A stretch of DNA of 64,000 bases from Symsagittifera roscoffensis (taxonomy: Eukaryota; Xenacoelomorpha; Acoela; Convolutidae): positions 25,442,177-25,506,176 of the forward strand of contig NC_087062.1 in assembly GCF_963678635.1 (NCBI RefSeq). The letters run 5' to 3'. Every line of letters begins with the position of its first letter. Positions within the stretch are counted from its first letter, which is position 1. Positions 16,731 through 29,179 of the stretch are shown here, one piece after another. The notes beneath the pieces were generated by a model. It saw nothing but the letters and a program-made list of their open reading frames with translations. It made no database searches and had not been told where the DNA came from. The translations under genes were made by a program, and so were the position numbers.

Positions 16731-19079
16731 CACTGAATGTCTGGATATCGGATCTCTTTCTTCTTCGTTGTAGGGACTTCTTGATTCACTGTACCTTGTA
16801 CCACCACTCAAGCTCTAGTGAAAATTTTCCCAAAAACCCTCTCTTAATGGCCAAATGATAACCCCCCTTTTTGAATTACCTCTTTTTCTATGTTCCAAGC
16901 AACTTGAAACCAAAACCTGTGCGCAGGTATCTTGTGATCACCTGTTCGTATAAAAACCAATCGCAAATCCTCACCAAAATGCAACGATATATATAAAAAA
17001 AAAATTTTTAAACAAGAAAAAATAATAAAACAGATAAATCAACCCACCTAAAATTCAAAGGAGACAAATGTCGACCTTCTGTCGAAAAAAAATGTCTGGT
17101 ACCTAACTGCCACGCGTTTTCCTCCCCCCACTAGCGATCTTATGGGGTATCACAAAAACTGTCTATATCCGACCCCCCTACCAATCCAACCAGCGTACCA
17201 ATCTTAACTCGAGTTAAATTTTGGATATCCACCTATTATTACCAACGCGTGTTGATGGCTAATGTAACTAAATCAACGATGTCGATTAATTAGTTACTCT
17301 AATTTCCCCCCTTTTTACAATTTACAACCGCCAACCTCTAACCTAACCAGCCCCCCTCTTTAGCCCCCCTCTTAAGCCGAAAAATCCCTTAAGCGCCGGG
17401 ATCTAAACCTCTCGAGAGAAAACCGTAGACCTATTTCCAGGCCTGCTTGAGTAAAAACTGCCTCAAAACAATGGGACTCCGCTTATCCAATTTTACACTT
17501 ATTTCCTATAATGTAATGTGGATTCTAACGATACCCGTTGTTCGACTTGAGAACACCCCTGTGCGTCCTCTTGTAGTGGTCCTGTGCTGGTTGTCTCTGT
17601 TCTGCACTTGACAGCAGAACCACTTTCCCACTCGACTGGTCACCTCTTCCAATCAAGTCTCCTAGTGGTCCGTTTCGATCCTTGTGAACCACTTTCCCAC
17701 TCGACTGGTCACCCTTTCCAGTCAAGTCTCCTAGTGGTCCGGTTGGGTCGCAATCTATCTGAAAACCCTTAACAACGCCCCCCACTCGGGCACCTTATTG
17801 AATTCACTGGTTTAAATTGCTAGATTGATCGAAACGATCGGTCTTATAAAATAGTATGTGTATACTATTTAATTAATACAAAGGTTTGATCCAACTAATT
17901 TGGTATCAAAGTCACTGTCTTTTTTCGTTTTATGGTTTTTGTTCCTTTTTGTATTCTTTTTTGCTCGTGTTTTTGTCCCCCTAGTTGCCCCCTTTCACTC
18001 GGTTAGCTAAGCCTCGTTCGGAGAGCGTACCAGGAAGTTTTCTTGAGTTTTCTTAAAAAGCTATCACGGTACAACCGGAAGGCTTACACGTTCCCGCTGA
18101 ACCGTACCACCGGTACTCTAGAATGGGCATGTAGCCCGAAGCTGTGTCAAGTGGGTTCGACTCCGTAGTCATGATGTCGTAAAAACACCCAGGAGCGCCA
18201 TAAAAACACTATGTAACTTTCGTCTACTGCAGTCACACATGAGGCTTAAGAAAAATAGGCCCTATAACCATTGGCTCAAGAGTCAGGGACACTATCTCTT
18301 GTGTTTTTCTACCTCAAGAACGGTCGGAGCCAATTCGGTTCGCTTGCGACATGAGACTAGAACCCGTTACAGCTTAAAGGCCACTACCAAAATACCCCCC
18401 CACTCTAGAAATAAAAACGTCCCCATACATAGGTCTCTAGATACCCAAAATACATGAACGCCGTTAAAAACCGGGTCGGAACAATCCGCTTAGTTACTTT
18501 TTATTGGACAGTGGAATTTTGATCCATTTCAGAAGGATCAACCTAAAACTCGCCTTATCTCAACATAACTATCATAAAATACACTCGAGAAATTTAAATT
18601 GAGAACTCACATGTCGATGCGCTTGAGTATGAGGAGTAATTAAAAGATGAGCAGCTCGAGAATCAAATAATATAACTAAATAAGTTTGACGCTAATTAGT
18701 TTTAACAACAGAAGTAAGTTCTGTCTCAAGAATCAAAGTTTCTGCATGAACCATCGGGAGACTTGAGTTGTCCTCTCTTCCATTGAATGTTCACTCTGTT
18801 CCGTTCGAATAATCTTCCTTTCTCAAGTCTGTGTTCTATTCTCCTGTTTTCGGGATAAGGCAGCTCTACTCTCTTATTATTTTGTATCGAGAAATTGCGA
18901 ATAGCAATTTCCTGCCTTTTTCTTGAGTAGTTTCCCGCAATTGTTAATTCGGTCGTTCTGATTTTTCACTTTTTGTTTTCAGTTGGTTCGAGAAAACTGA
19001 GCATGACAGGCTCCATTCGAAATTTTTAAAATTAAAACTTCACTCCAAAATTACGTGTTTCTCAAGGTCAAACCTCCAG
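16731..19079. other. Non-coding 5' flank of element A
   Basis: No ORF with coding character. The stretch is rich in CTCAAG/CTTGAG hexamers (12 seen between 16,800 and 19,070), runs of A and C, and a 69-bp direct repeat. The element A 5' LTR and primer-binding site, if present, should lie here, but the partner LTR is outside the window so boundaries cannot be set. A sequence resembling a tRNA B box (GGGTTCGACTCC) is near 18,147. The hexamer excess and the composition change abruptly at about 19,080, where the plus-strand element B copy begins. Confidence 0.5.
17617..17741. repeat. 69-bp direct repeat, two copies
   Basis: Two adjacent copies of a sequence beginning GAACCACTTTCCCACTCGAC and ending CTAGTGGTCCG, starting at 17,617 and 17,686, with a few mismatches. 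No gene overlaps it. Confidence 0.85.
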
Positions 19080-19735
19080 ACATGACCGACTGGCACAACA
19101 GTATTGCTGAATGCAGACAAAAACAACACGATAACCAAAATAAACCACAAAAACTTAGAGAACTCAACAAATCTTTTCATAAATACATGAAAAAGATCAA
19201 ATTTACCCAACAAAAACATTCATAGCAATAATAGTTCGGGAAAACCCCTTCCAAATAATTTCAACTACTCTAGACAACAATCACCTTATAATACAAACTA
19301 TAGACGACGATCACCATATCAAAAGAAATTCACAAAATTTTTCACAAAACAGATATAGTCGATCAAATGGCCAAACTAGTCAATATCAAAATAACTATTC
19401 AAGATTAAATTCAAATCAACACAGATTTAACAACAGATCCCATTCAAGTTCTAGAAATCAAAATTATTCAAATAATAGAACTAAAAACTCTTCATACAAC
19501 CAATATAGAAGTTATTCTAACAATCGGAATAGAAACTATTCAAACAATTGAAACCCTAGATATCAAAATAATCGATCAAGCGATTATTCAAACAACAGAT
19601 CAAAAAAAAATATTTATCAAAATAGATAATGCAATAATTCACAGAACAGAAGCCCGAGCAATAACAACAGACCAAGAAACTACTCTCAATCACCACATAG
19701 GAATAACACACGTTATCAAAAATTACAAAAAATTA
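19080..19735 (+). pseudogene. Gag nucleocapsid remnant, Asn/Arg/Ser/Tyr-rich (element B plus copy)
   Basis: The sequence enters gag at the tail of a CCHC zinc knuckle (H-N-S-I-A-E-C near 19,095) and continues through several hundred bases encoding a low-complexity Asn/Arg/Ser/Tyr-rich basic tail. The frame has several stops. This region is absent from the minus copy, which has a deletion at the equivalent place near 51,043. Confidence 0.6.
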
Positions 19736-21180
19736 TAAGAGTAATACACCTAAACATCAAGGACAAATCAATCAAGTACAATCAACTAAAGAAACTGAAC
19801 CAGACACCCCCGGTATTGACAATAACGAAAGCAAAAAATTTCAATTAAACAACATCAATTGCGAATTCACAGATAGCGAAACTGATACAGAAACACAATT
19901 TCAATTAATTGTTGCTTTGCCTTTTAAATTTTGAAAATGTTTATGAGCCTATTATATACGAACAACCGATATATTCTCATATATATCAAAAACATGACAA
20001 ATTTCTTTTGAACTATTGAACAAGACCAGTATCAAACAGCACAACAAAAGAAAAATAGCAAAAATAGTAGAAGAAATAAATAAAAAAAAATTCACGCACA
20101 AATAACATTTATCAAAACATACCTAAAAAAACACACTTACAAAAAGAAAAATATGGAAAATTCCACTTCATTTAGAAAGTCCAAAATCAAAACATTTGCA
20201 AACACCAGACCTTGAAGTAGATTTTTTAATCAATTCTGGAGCAGAATCAATTATTATGAACATTCCCACTTGGAATGAAATCAAAATTCTACATCTACAA
20301 TTGATACCCTTCAAAACAACAAGTAGACTAGTAACCGCACAAGGATCAACCTTAACAAACTATGGAAGAATACAATTCTTCCTTGTTCCCACTCGAACAA
20401 TGGATCAAAACAAACTCATGAGCAAACCATTTAAACAAACCTTCCATATCACTGATATAAAACACAAAATCTTTGGAATACCATTTATTACTAAATATAT
20501 ACCAACAATAAAAATCCTAAAATGTAAAATTCATTTAAAAGACAAATACACGAGAATGACAAATACCTCTCTGACATTTTTTCAAAGAATATACAAACAA
20601 CCACCATTTTTCGCAAAAATTTACCCCATATAGTCAGGAAAGAAAACACCTGAAACCACTATCAGGAAACATGTATAAAATTTGGATCAAACAAATTCAC
20701 CAATATGATAAAAAAACAAAACAAACAACATCTCTTTATGTCTGACCTTGAACAAGTTTTTCCGAGTAACAATTTCATCTATTAAATACATGAAAGACTC
20801 AAACTCTGATACGAGTTCTTTACACTTATATAACAATTCCCCATATAAAATTACCTTACCACTAGGACTCTTAGATTATTGCAAGACTAACGTGACAATT
20901 TCTCCCACAAAAAAAAGCGTATAAAGTAAATAATATTTTACAAATATTAGACATGTGTCAATTAACAATTCTGGATGAAGAATTGTCAATTAATAATATT
21001 TATATAATGCAAAACGTAATGCAGATTATTTCACAAAAAACCCTATTTGAAGACAGCATTTCAAATTTCAAAATATACAACAGAACAGCCAAAATTTCTA
21101 ACCATGTTTAATTTTCTACACTCTCAGATAACACAAAAAGAATTCGAACAACTAGCTGACCTATAATTAAAATATCCAAA
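19736..21180 (+). pseudogene. Pol N-terminus and protease remnant (element B plus copy)
   Basis: An acidic spacer (19,780-19,950) precedes the protease, open at 20,196-20,633. The active site reads I-N-S-G-A where the minus copy has I-D-S-G-A, so the catalytic Asp is lost and the protease should be dead. Downstream, 20,640-21,180 matches the pol linker of the minus copy but is full of stops. Confidence 0.75.
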
Positions 21181-22430
21181 AGTTTACGCAACATCAAAAT
21201 CTGATGAAGAAAAATTACTTTCACCATTACATTTACCCCTAAAATCTACCCCTAAAACATTTACCCCTACATTTACCACTATTTCGAAAAACAACGAGCA
21301 AGTAAAGTCCCAATGCAAATGCAAGATAAAGTTAACAGATTACTTGCAATACTAGAACAATATGAAATTATCTCTCCAGTAAATAAAAAAAAACAGCCAA
21401 AAGGTAACACATTTATAAACCCCGTTATTGTCTTAGCGAAAGGAGAATCATAAAAATCGTTCTAGATGCAAGATATTTAAACTCACTCATTGATGAAACT
21501 AATTGTAATTGGCCTATTGAACCAATTCAAGTAATTCTCACAACAATAAATGGCAAATACTTCACAACAGCAAACATGAAAAGTGCATATAATCAATTGC
21601 CACTAGATGAACAATCACGACGATTAACAGAATTCGTTATTGGAAATCAGCAATAGGAATTCAACAGATTACTCTATGGAATTTCCATAGGACCAGCAGC
21701 TTTTTCAGACCATTAATACTAAAAAAAATGCAATTACGTAATTATACGATGTTTTTATGCAATCACAACCGAAAGACGAAATGTTTACTGTCTTAGAAAA
21801 ATATTATCAGATATTACTACAAGAAAACATGAAAGCAGCCCCAGATAAATTACACTTTTTCTAACACGAGTAAATTTCTTGGACATATTATAAAAAGAAA
21901 CATTATAACTAAATTAAAATCTCGTATTGATGCAACCCAAAAACTTCAACCACCTTCAAATGAGAAAAAAAAACACAACAATTTTTCGGAATGTTGAAAT
22001 TCTTAAGTACGTATACAAAAATTCCAGATCCCGATCAACCATTTTATGCCATGTGCGACGCTTCAAAATTTGGCATCGGCGCAGCATTATTACAATCTCA
22101 CAATGGAACAAATAAAGTTAATCTCATTTCAGCAAATTCTAGACTATTTACAAAAGCTGAACTCAGATTCTCTACCCTTATGAGAGAAAACACAGTTATA
22201 ATATATACACTTACAAAATATGATTTTAATACTTGGATCTAAACATCCAACAGTTTTTTTTTTCACAGACCATAAACCAATAATTTTTCTCATTACTCAA
22301 AAATCAAACCCAATTCATAGAGTTTATAGGCTCCAACTTATTTTAAGGAAATTTCCAATTTTAAATATAGTTCGGACAGCAGGAAAAAAACCTTGCACTA
22401 ACCGATACTCTCAGTAGAAATACACCACCT
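21181..22430 (+). pseudogene. Reverse transcriptase and RNase H remnant (element B plus copy)
   Basis: RT motifs are recognisable: V-L-D-A-R-Y-L-N-S-L near 21,460 and I-S-I-G-P-A-A-F near 21,685. A short deletion follows, and the catalytic Y-L-D-D box near 21,740 is destroyed by a stop and an Asp-to-Tyr change. RNase H begins with C-D-A-S-K-F-G-I-G at about 22,055 in an open piece at 21,991-22,242 and continues in another frame to about 22,430. Confidence 0.75.
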
Positions 22431-24680
22431 GAATTAATGACACGCAAAACAACAGTTGAAATACCACACGATATAAAGTTTTTCCTAGCAAAAGACAAAA
22501 CCTCACCAAGATTACAATGCAAAAAAAATATTCAGTAAAAACTGATGTAGAACAATCACAAAAAAATAATCTACAACATTTCCCACTATATCTAGATTGC
22601 CGAAACAATCACTACGAAGTAGATTTACTAGGAACATCTACATTTAAACCGATACCATACTCTTCATGGATAAAAAAATACATAACAAAAAAAACAAAAA
22701 CCACTCAAACAAAAATTATATTAAAAAAAGATCTTTTCCCTTTAACAGAAAAAGAAAATCTCACTGATAATGTAGATTTATCAGGCCCACCAAAAGCTGA
22801 TTCAAAATATACAATTAAGCATGTCTTAACCTTCATGACCCACTAGGTACAATAAATCTATCAAAAAAGAAAATTGAAAACAATTTTCTACAAATAACAG
22901 AAAAAGTTACCCCCGAACAATTACAAAAACATCAAAACCTTGACACAGTCATTAGACAACTAAATCTTGACACAAATATAAAACCAAGCCACTAAAAGCC
23001 GACACAACCATACTAGGAAACAAAACTTTTCTTAGATACTTCAGAAAATTTAACGACACCTCAATCAATCAATGAAAACACGGATATATAGAATACCAAA
23101 CACCTGATACCAAAGTACCCTACTTACCATTAACTATGATGCTTACAGCTTTTCATACTTCTCACTCCTTATACAAAAATGACACTCAGGAGCAGAAAAA
23201 TCATATCCAAATTTTGCAAAAAATTTTATTTCCCAAAAGCACCGATTTGGATAAAAGTATTCTGCAATGAGTGCATAATATGTCAATTAAATAAACCTTA
23301 TCCAAATCAAAAACAAATTGCAGAAAAACAAGATTTTAAAGCCCAAAATTTATATTTTAATCACAGAATCTCTTTCGATACTTAAGAACCAAATCACCAT
23401 CGTCAGAAGGAAACTCATATATAATGGTAATAGTAGACGCATTCACACACTACTTAACACTTAACCCAGTACCTCATTGTAATGCTTACTATGCAAATAC
23501 AACATTTTACGAACATAGGGTAGTAAAAATCGGTTTACCCGAAATCCTTGTTACAAACAATGGCACTGAAATTATAAACAACGAAATCATTACACTATGC
23601 CACTTATATAACATTAAACACAAACCACGTACAACTCATGCACCCTGGATTAATGGTTTAGTCGAAGGTATAAACCGTTCACTACAAGAATACCTTAGAT
23701 GTATCATTAACGGAAATGACACACGATATACTGAATGGTCAAAAGATGTAAAATTATTCTCAGTACCTTTTAATTCACAAATCACAACAACCCTAGGACT
23801 ATCACCTCATGAAATGGTTTTCAACCAGAAACCACGGAAACCAATAATGTTTACAGCAAATTCTTCAAAAAAGCACAAGGCTATTGCCAACCAACTAAAG
23901 AATCAATATGTTACAATTTACCACTACATAACCATGATGAAGATCATTTTCATCATCCACAAATCTTAAAATTAGCTTCCGGAACACAAAAAATCGAATG
24001 GATTTTAAACAGAGATAAAAAACACAATCAAATTTACCAGAAAGTAACAAAAAAACTGTTACAAAGACAAAACATAAATTCCAAAAATAAATTATCAATT
24101 CATCCCAGCTACAAATTCAAAAATCGGAACATATGGTTTAATTCCAAACCCTACGACGCAAAAAGGAATCTCTAAAAAATTAGAACCACTCTAAAAAGCA
24201 AAAATGACCAAATCAATTATTTGATAAACCCACGGATATAACATAGAAACAAACATACTTAAACAAAAAAGAAATCGTTCAACATCGAAACAATCTTTTA
24301 CCTTACTACCCAAAAGAGTATGCACTTCGAGAACTTACTCAGTTATACTCTTTTATAGGACTTGAAGTCATTCAAAATAGCTCAGATCAAAACCAAAATC
24401 AAAACACTGATACACAAGTCAGACAAAAATAATTAGATAAAAAGAAAAAAGGTTTTTCCGAACAAAAATCAAAAAACGTAGACAACAAAAAGAAACCTGA
24501 AAAAAGAAGAAAAAATCAAAAACTAGAAGAAAAATTTATACCACAAGATCAAAAACAAAAATCTCCACATATACAATTATCACCACTTCGAAATCAGTCA
24601 CGAAAAGATTAAAAAACATTCATCCCACAATCTAAAATATTAAAGAAAGGTGAATTTCAAAAACAACTTTAAATTCATTC
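22431..24680 (+). pseudogene. Integrase remnant (element B plus copy)
   Basis: Open pieces at 22,517-22,846 and 23,179-23,385 carry the linker and the C-x2-C half of the HHCC domain (C-N-E-C-I-I-C). The catalytic core is open at 23,424-23,969, with V-D-A-F-T-H and G-L-V-E-G intact, but the second catalytic Asp is changed (V-T-N-N-G-T-E, against D-N-G-T-E in the minus copy). The C-terminal domain and a Lys/Gln-rich tail follow to about 24,670 with stops. Confidence 0.75.
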
Positions 24681-25844
24681 ACATTCTAACCTCTTGAAGA
24701 TATTTTCATGAACCAAACATTTTTCTCAAATTTTATGCAGAAAAGCATTTAAACAAACTGGTTCGAAGCTTTTCCGAATCATCACCTCATTTTTAACACG
24801 ACTTCATTAGCCGACATACAACCACCTTCAAGCTAATCTCTAACTATAACTCAAAGACCTCCAGGTCAAAAATAAGCAAACCACTAAACATTGACACCTG
24901 AAATAAACAAAGTTTAAAAATTACAACCCTCTCTTATCAAGCAACACAAAGATCAACAATATTTTACCAAATTAGATCTTAAAAATACCACAGGCAAAAA
25001 CATTAAATTAGCCTAAAGAACAAAATAGACATGATCATTTATCCTAGGGAACGAATATCTCTCAGATACCCCCAATCATCAGATAAATAACAACAAAACC
25101 AAGAAAACACTTAGGAGCCCTCCAAACTTTCCCCTCTTAAAAATTGCCGAAACCCAACCCACTTGTCAAAAAACCAATACATAATCCCACCACACTTGAA
25201 TTTAGCCTCAAAAAACAAAAAATATTTTGACGAAGAAATCACTTCTGCAAATGCTATTTTCTAAAACAGTTCATATATCCGCAACATATTTCCAAAACTT
25301 TTTTCAATAATTTCCAACTTTTTTTCAAATCTTTTATAAATTTCATTTTCAACATTTTCGAACTATTCATCCTCACCCTGATAATATTTTGCAACTTTTT
25401 CATCATTTTTCATTCCCTAGCCCAAACCTACATAAACCTCTCCAAAATCCTTGACCACCTTTTCTGGTACGATACTTCAAATAACCATCTAAATGTTCAA
25501 ACATCTATTTAGTAGAACAAATAAATGTTTTCCTCCTTTTTATAATAATTTTCACATTTTTAACATCCCTAATAACGACAGTTTGTAAATGTATAAAAAA
25601 GGCTATCGTAACCTTCGCATTAGCAACGATACTTTTAATCCTTTTTATTGAAGAATATTATAAAAAACACAAAATTTCTTCTTAAATAATTTTCAAAACC
25701 TTTTTCCAAAATTACTAATCAACAACCAAATAAAAACACCAACCTCCAACAACACCAACAAATACACAAAAAAATAGTCCTCAATCATCAACATGCATAT
25801 CTTTACAAGACAATCCCTATACATTTGAAGAAAGACACGCACGA
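24681..25844 (+). other. Spacer with remnant of the small two-helix membrane protein (element B plus copy)
   Basis: AT-rich and non-coding from 24,681 to about 25,530. From about 25,540 to 25,686 it corresponds to the 66-codon two-helix protein of the minus copy: a hydrophobic run, a C-K-C-type basic loop, a second hydrophobic run and an E-E-Y-Y motif are still readable, but the start codon region is altered. Confidence 0.55.
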
Positions 25845-26754
25845 TTGTCCGAACCATTAGAACCAGTAACTAGCCAAGCACCTTTAAGCGAACCACAACA
25901 CAAACCAGTATATAACATATACCCCCCTCTCCAACAAGATCTTAATAGAGCAAGACATCAAAGTCAAAACCAAAACACACTGGAAATAAATCGACAAATT
26001 ATTCATCCAAGACGAAATAGAAACTTACAAAACCCCAGAGTTCAATTCAAAATACCTCATTCACCAACAACAAATCCTGTAAACCTTTGTAGCATTACAA
26101 TTCAAAGTACCCCACAGACTCCATCACAACAAAACACATCAAACTTCCTTTTAATCCCCCAGCCACTACAGAACAACTCCCTGATTGGGTGACACATGTT
26201 TTTCCTCAAGGCGAACCAAATTTAGTAAATGACGCAATAGACGTTTCATCTGACACATCTTTGTCACTACCAGAAACTCTTTCACTTCCTTCAACCCCTT
26301 CTTTAACTCCAATTTCATAAACCCCTTTCCCATCAAATTTTCCTACAACTCTCGACGCCAGATATAGAGAAAGTTCAACAAATAACATACAACTACAGTT
26401 AGATTGGAATACATTCGTAGCACCCCCTCCATTATGTGAAAAACATCACGAAAGTCACAGATTACACAACTGGGCACTAAATAGATTAGAATATCGACAG
26501 GACATTTACAAAGATATTCAAGACCACAATATACAAATACTTAGACAAGACAACTTAACATTAAAATTCGAAATCACAGTAAAACTAAACAATATAGTTC
26601 ACCATCCCCTACCCCTAGCACCTCCAAATATAACAGCTCAATTTTTACCTCCCCCGTTTAAAACCACAGAATTAATCTACAAATACGATAGATACACAAA
26701 AAAGACAATAGGATATATCACATTTTATCATCCATATTCAGGAAAATCATACAC
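25845..26754 (+). pseudogene. Pro/Gln/Asn-rich ORF upstream of the envelope-like gene (element B plus copy)
   Basis: Open for 115 codons (25,845-26,192) with a Pro/Gln/Asn-rich, disordered-looking product, then continuing in broken frames to the envelope ATG at 26,755. The same arrangement is present in the minus copy at 43,892-45,002. Function unknown. Confidence 0.45.
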
Positions 26755-29160
26755 ATGTATATTTTCTGGATACTAATTTTTCAAACTTTTTTCTTTTTTA
26801 ATTTTTCAAAACCTGATCCCAACAATCCTTCACCCCTGCACGGACCCCAGGATTTAATAGTCACACTTTATGACTGTGAAGAAAATGAACAAAAAACATT
26901 ACACAAATGTGCAATGAACCAAGTCACTCAATGTGAATCCGAACCACAATCAATCGAAACAACAAATGTAATAGCAACACTTTACTCAAAAGCCAGAGCT
27001 ACAACACTAAAAAGATATAAATTCACAGCAACATTTTCTGAAAAGAAAATACATTGTTCACAAGTTTCAAACGGAAATAAAAACAGGCTAGACCATGAAT
27101 CTTTTTACCAAAGTAACATCGAAAGACTATTGCACCTCAGCCCTGAAGAATGCAAAAACGAACTTGAAAGACTAAAGATCACATCAATCAAAGACACAAA
27201 CAGAAAAATAGTAAATTTTCAAGTTTTTCCAGACTCAGCACGTCAAGCCGAACTTGAAAGATAACAAGGTCATATAAGACTAGATACAAAATACCCCTTT
27301 CACGGAGCACATGGAAGATTAACATATGATCTCCACGATAAAAATGGAACACCACACACCACACATTGGGATAAACAATCCTTCAAACTGTAAAGCAGAT
27401 ACAAAAAATAAAGGATACTAAGAAATATTGTTTTTTGATTGCAAAATACAACTTGAAAAAGTACAACTAACACGTGATTTAAAAGATGACACTATAATTT
27501 ATTAAGGAATCAGACTCCCTTGTAAAAACGACCAAGGTTATTGCGATCCTACTACGCGCACACAAGCAACAATCGTTTGGTTCCCTGAAGACACTTGTAC
27601 AACATTTCAAGTAGCAAAAATACACGCTAGAATGATAAAATTTCATCAAATATATTTTATTGAATCAATCCCGTTTGAAGAAGTAATTCCTGATCAACTA
27701 AGATATAGTAATTTTAGGTTTAGAAACATTAATAATATAGAAAATAAGATGACACGTTTCCATGTATTACCCAGAAACAGAACTAGCATGTATATACACG
27801 AAACCACTTTTCAAAACACAATATTCAGAACTTCTTCTCGAATACGAAAACGGTTTCGACATGAAAACAGGAAAATTAATATGCACACAAATTTTTCAAT
27901 CACTTGCACTAGCAGTACTAAAAATCCCTTATGCAGGATATTTTTTGTCAGGAATCAGATCAAATTTTATTGACTACGAAGGAAATATATTATGGTATTA
28001 CACCTGTACCAAAAAATTATCACCTTTATATGTATTCGTAGACAAAAGATGCTACAAGAGAATCCCAATATTCTACAAAAATGTACATTTTGTAGTTACA
28101 CTATTTATATGTATTCGTAGACAAAAGATGCTACAAGAGAATCCCAATATTCTCCAAAAAAGTACATTTTGTTGTTACACTCTCCCGCAGAACTTATTTT
28201 GGGGATACAGCAGTCCCATGTGGATTAAAAAACCGCCACAATGTAGTACAATTAAACCCTGACGAAGATATATTCTATCTCCTCACACCATACCCTACAC
28301 TCATGCAACCACTCAAAAAATTTTCATCAGAAGCATTAGAGCTATTGCCAGAAATCCCATTATTGATTTACAATCAATCGGCATATACTCTAAATCAGAC
28401 ATTCTATATCACATTCGAACACAACATTTTCAAGTATTACTCACAAAAATGGACACAATCCAAGGACAATCCATAGATCAAAACCTACGCAAACTTGCAG
28501 AAACAGCAGGCTTTTCAGACATATATGCACAAGATTATTGCGGATATTTTAAAAACATAAAGGATTACATTTACTTAAATGGCGAAAAATACAGACCACA
28601 AGATATATCACCATTAAATATCTTTAGTTTTGTAAACTTGAAAAACGAACCTCCTGCCTTTCTAGGATGGCCCTACTACATCTTAGAAGGTTTGACTATA
28701 TTATACGCAATGTTTAATTTTCTTGTATTTCTTTTTCTCTCTTAAAAGGAATCTACAATACATGCGCAGTTCACACACAAGTAAATAAACAAGCAAGCGT
28801 AGCACGCATACTTTTCGCAGGATTTTTTGGATTATTTTCAACATCAATCAATAAAATTCTTTTAGACGCTCAAATAACAGAATGCAATACAAAGTTATCA
28901 ACAACACCAAACGCATATGACGAATCACGAAACGACCTAAATACAACACCCACAGAATCACAATTACAAAACTTCATCCACAACCATCCTTTTTCATTAG
29001 TACTAAACGAAATTTTAGAAATATTTCCCTATCTCATAACTTCAAGACCAAATTATCCACAAAGCCAATCCAACATATAATAACACAACAACCAAATATA
29101 GACGACACATACGAACAAATTTAAAACAACCACATACTACTAAATTTCGTTGTCAGAACA
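26755..29160 (+). pseudogene. Envelope-like protein remnant (element B plus copy)
   Basis: The N-terminal 169 codons (26,755-27,264) are open and begin with a hydrophobic signal peptide as in the minus copy. The rest is broken: open pieces at 27,632-27,973, 27,762-28,262 and 28,449-28,745 match successive parts of the minus-copy protein in different frames. A tandem duplication of about 79 bp (around 28,024-28,180) repeats one segment. The membrane-proximal part ends near 29,000. Confidence 0.7.
28024..28180 (+). repeat. 79-bp tandem duplication inside the envelope remnant
   Basis: A segment containing GTATTCGTAGACAAAAGATG occurs twice at a spacing of about 79 bp, with a few mismatches. The minus copy has it once, so it arose after the copies separated. 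Confidence 0.85.
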
Positions 29161-29179
29161 ACCATCTTTTTAGCCCACG

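Noticed and set aside
16121-16811. Long open frames on both strands encoding repetitive peptides
   Set aside because: They arise only because the 14-bp repeat unit has no stop codons; no start context or domain.
17895-17920. Primer-binding site for a plus-strand element (TGGTATCAAAGTC)
   Set aside because: It resembles an initiator-Met site of plant elements, but no plus-strand element follows it.
18110-18170. tRNA gene or SINE head near a perfect B-box-like sequence
   Set aside because: No matching A box or cloverleaf could be found upstream.
22411-24098. Minus-strand frames over the plus-strand element B copy
   Set aside because: They oppose recognisable pol sequence and have biased low-complexity composition.
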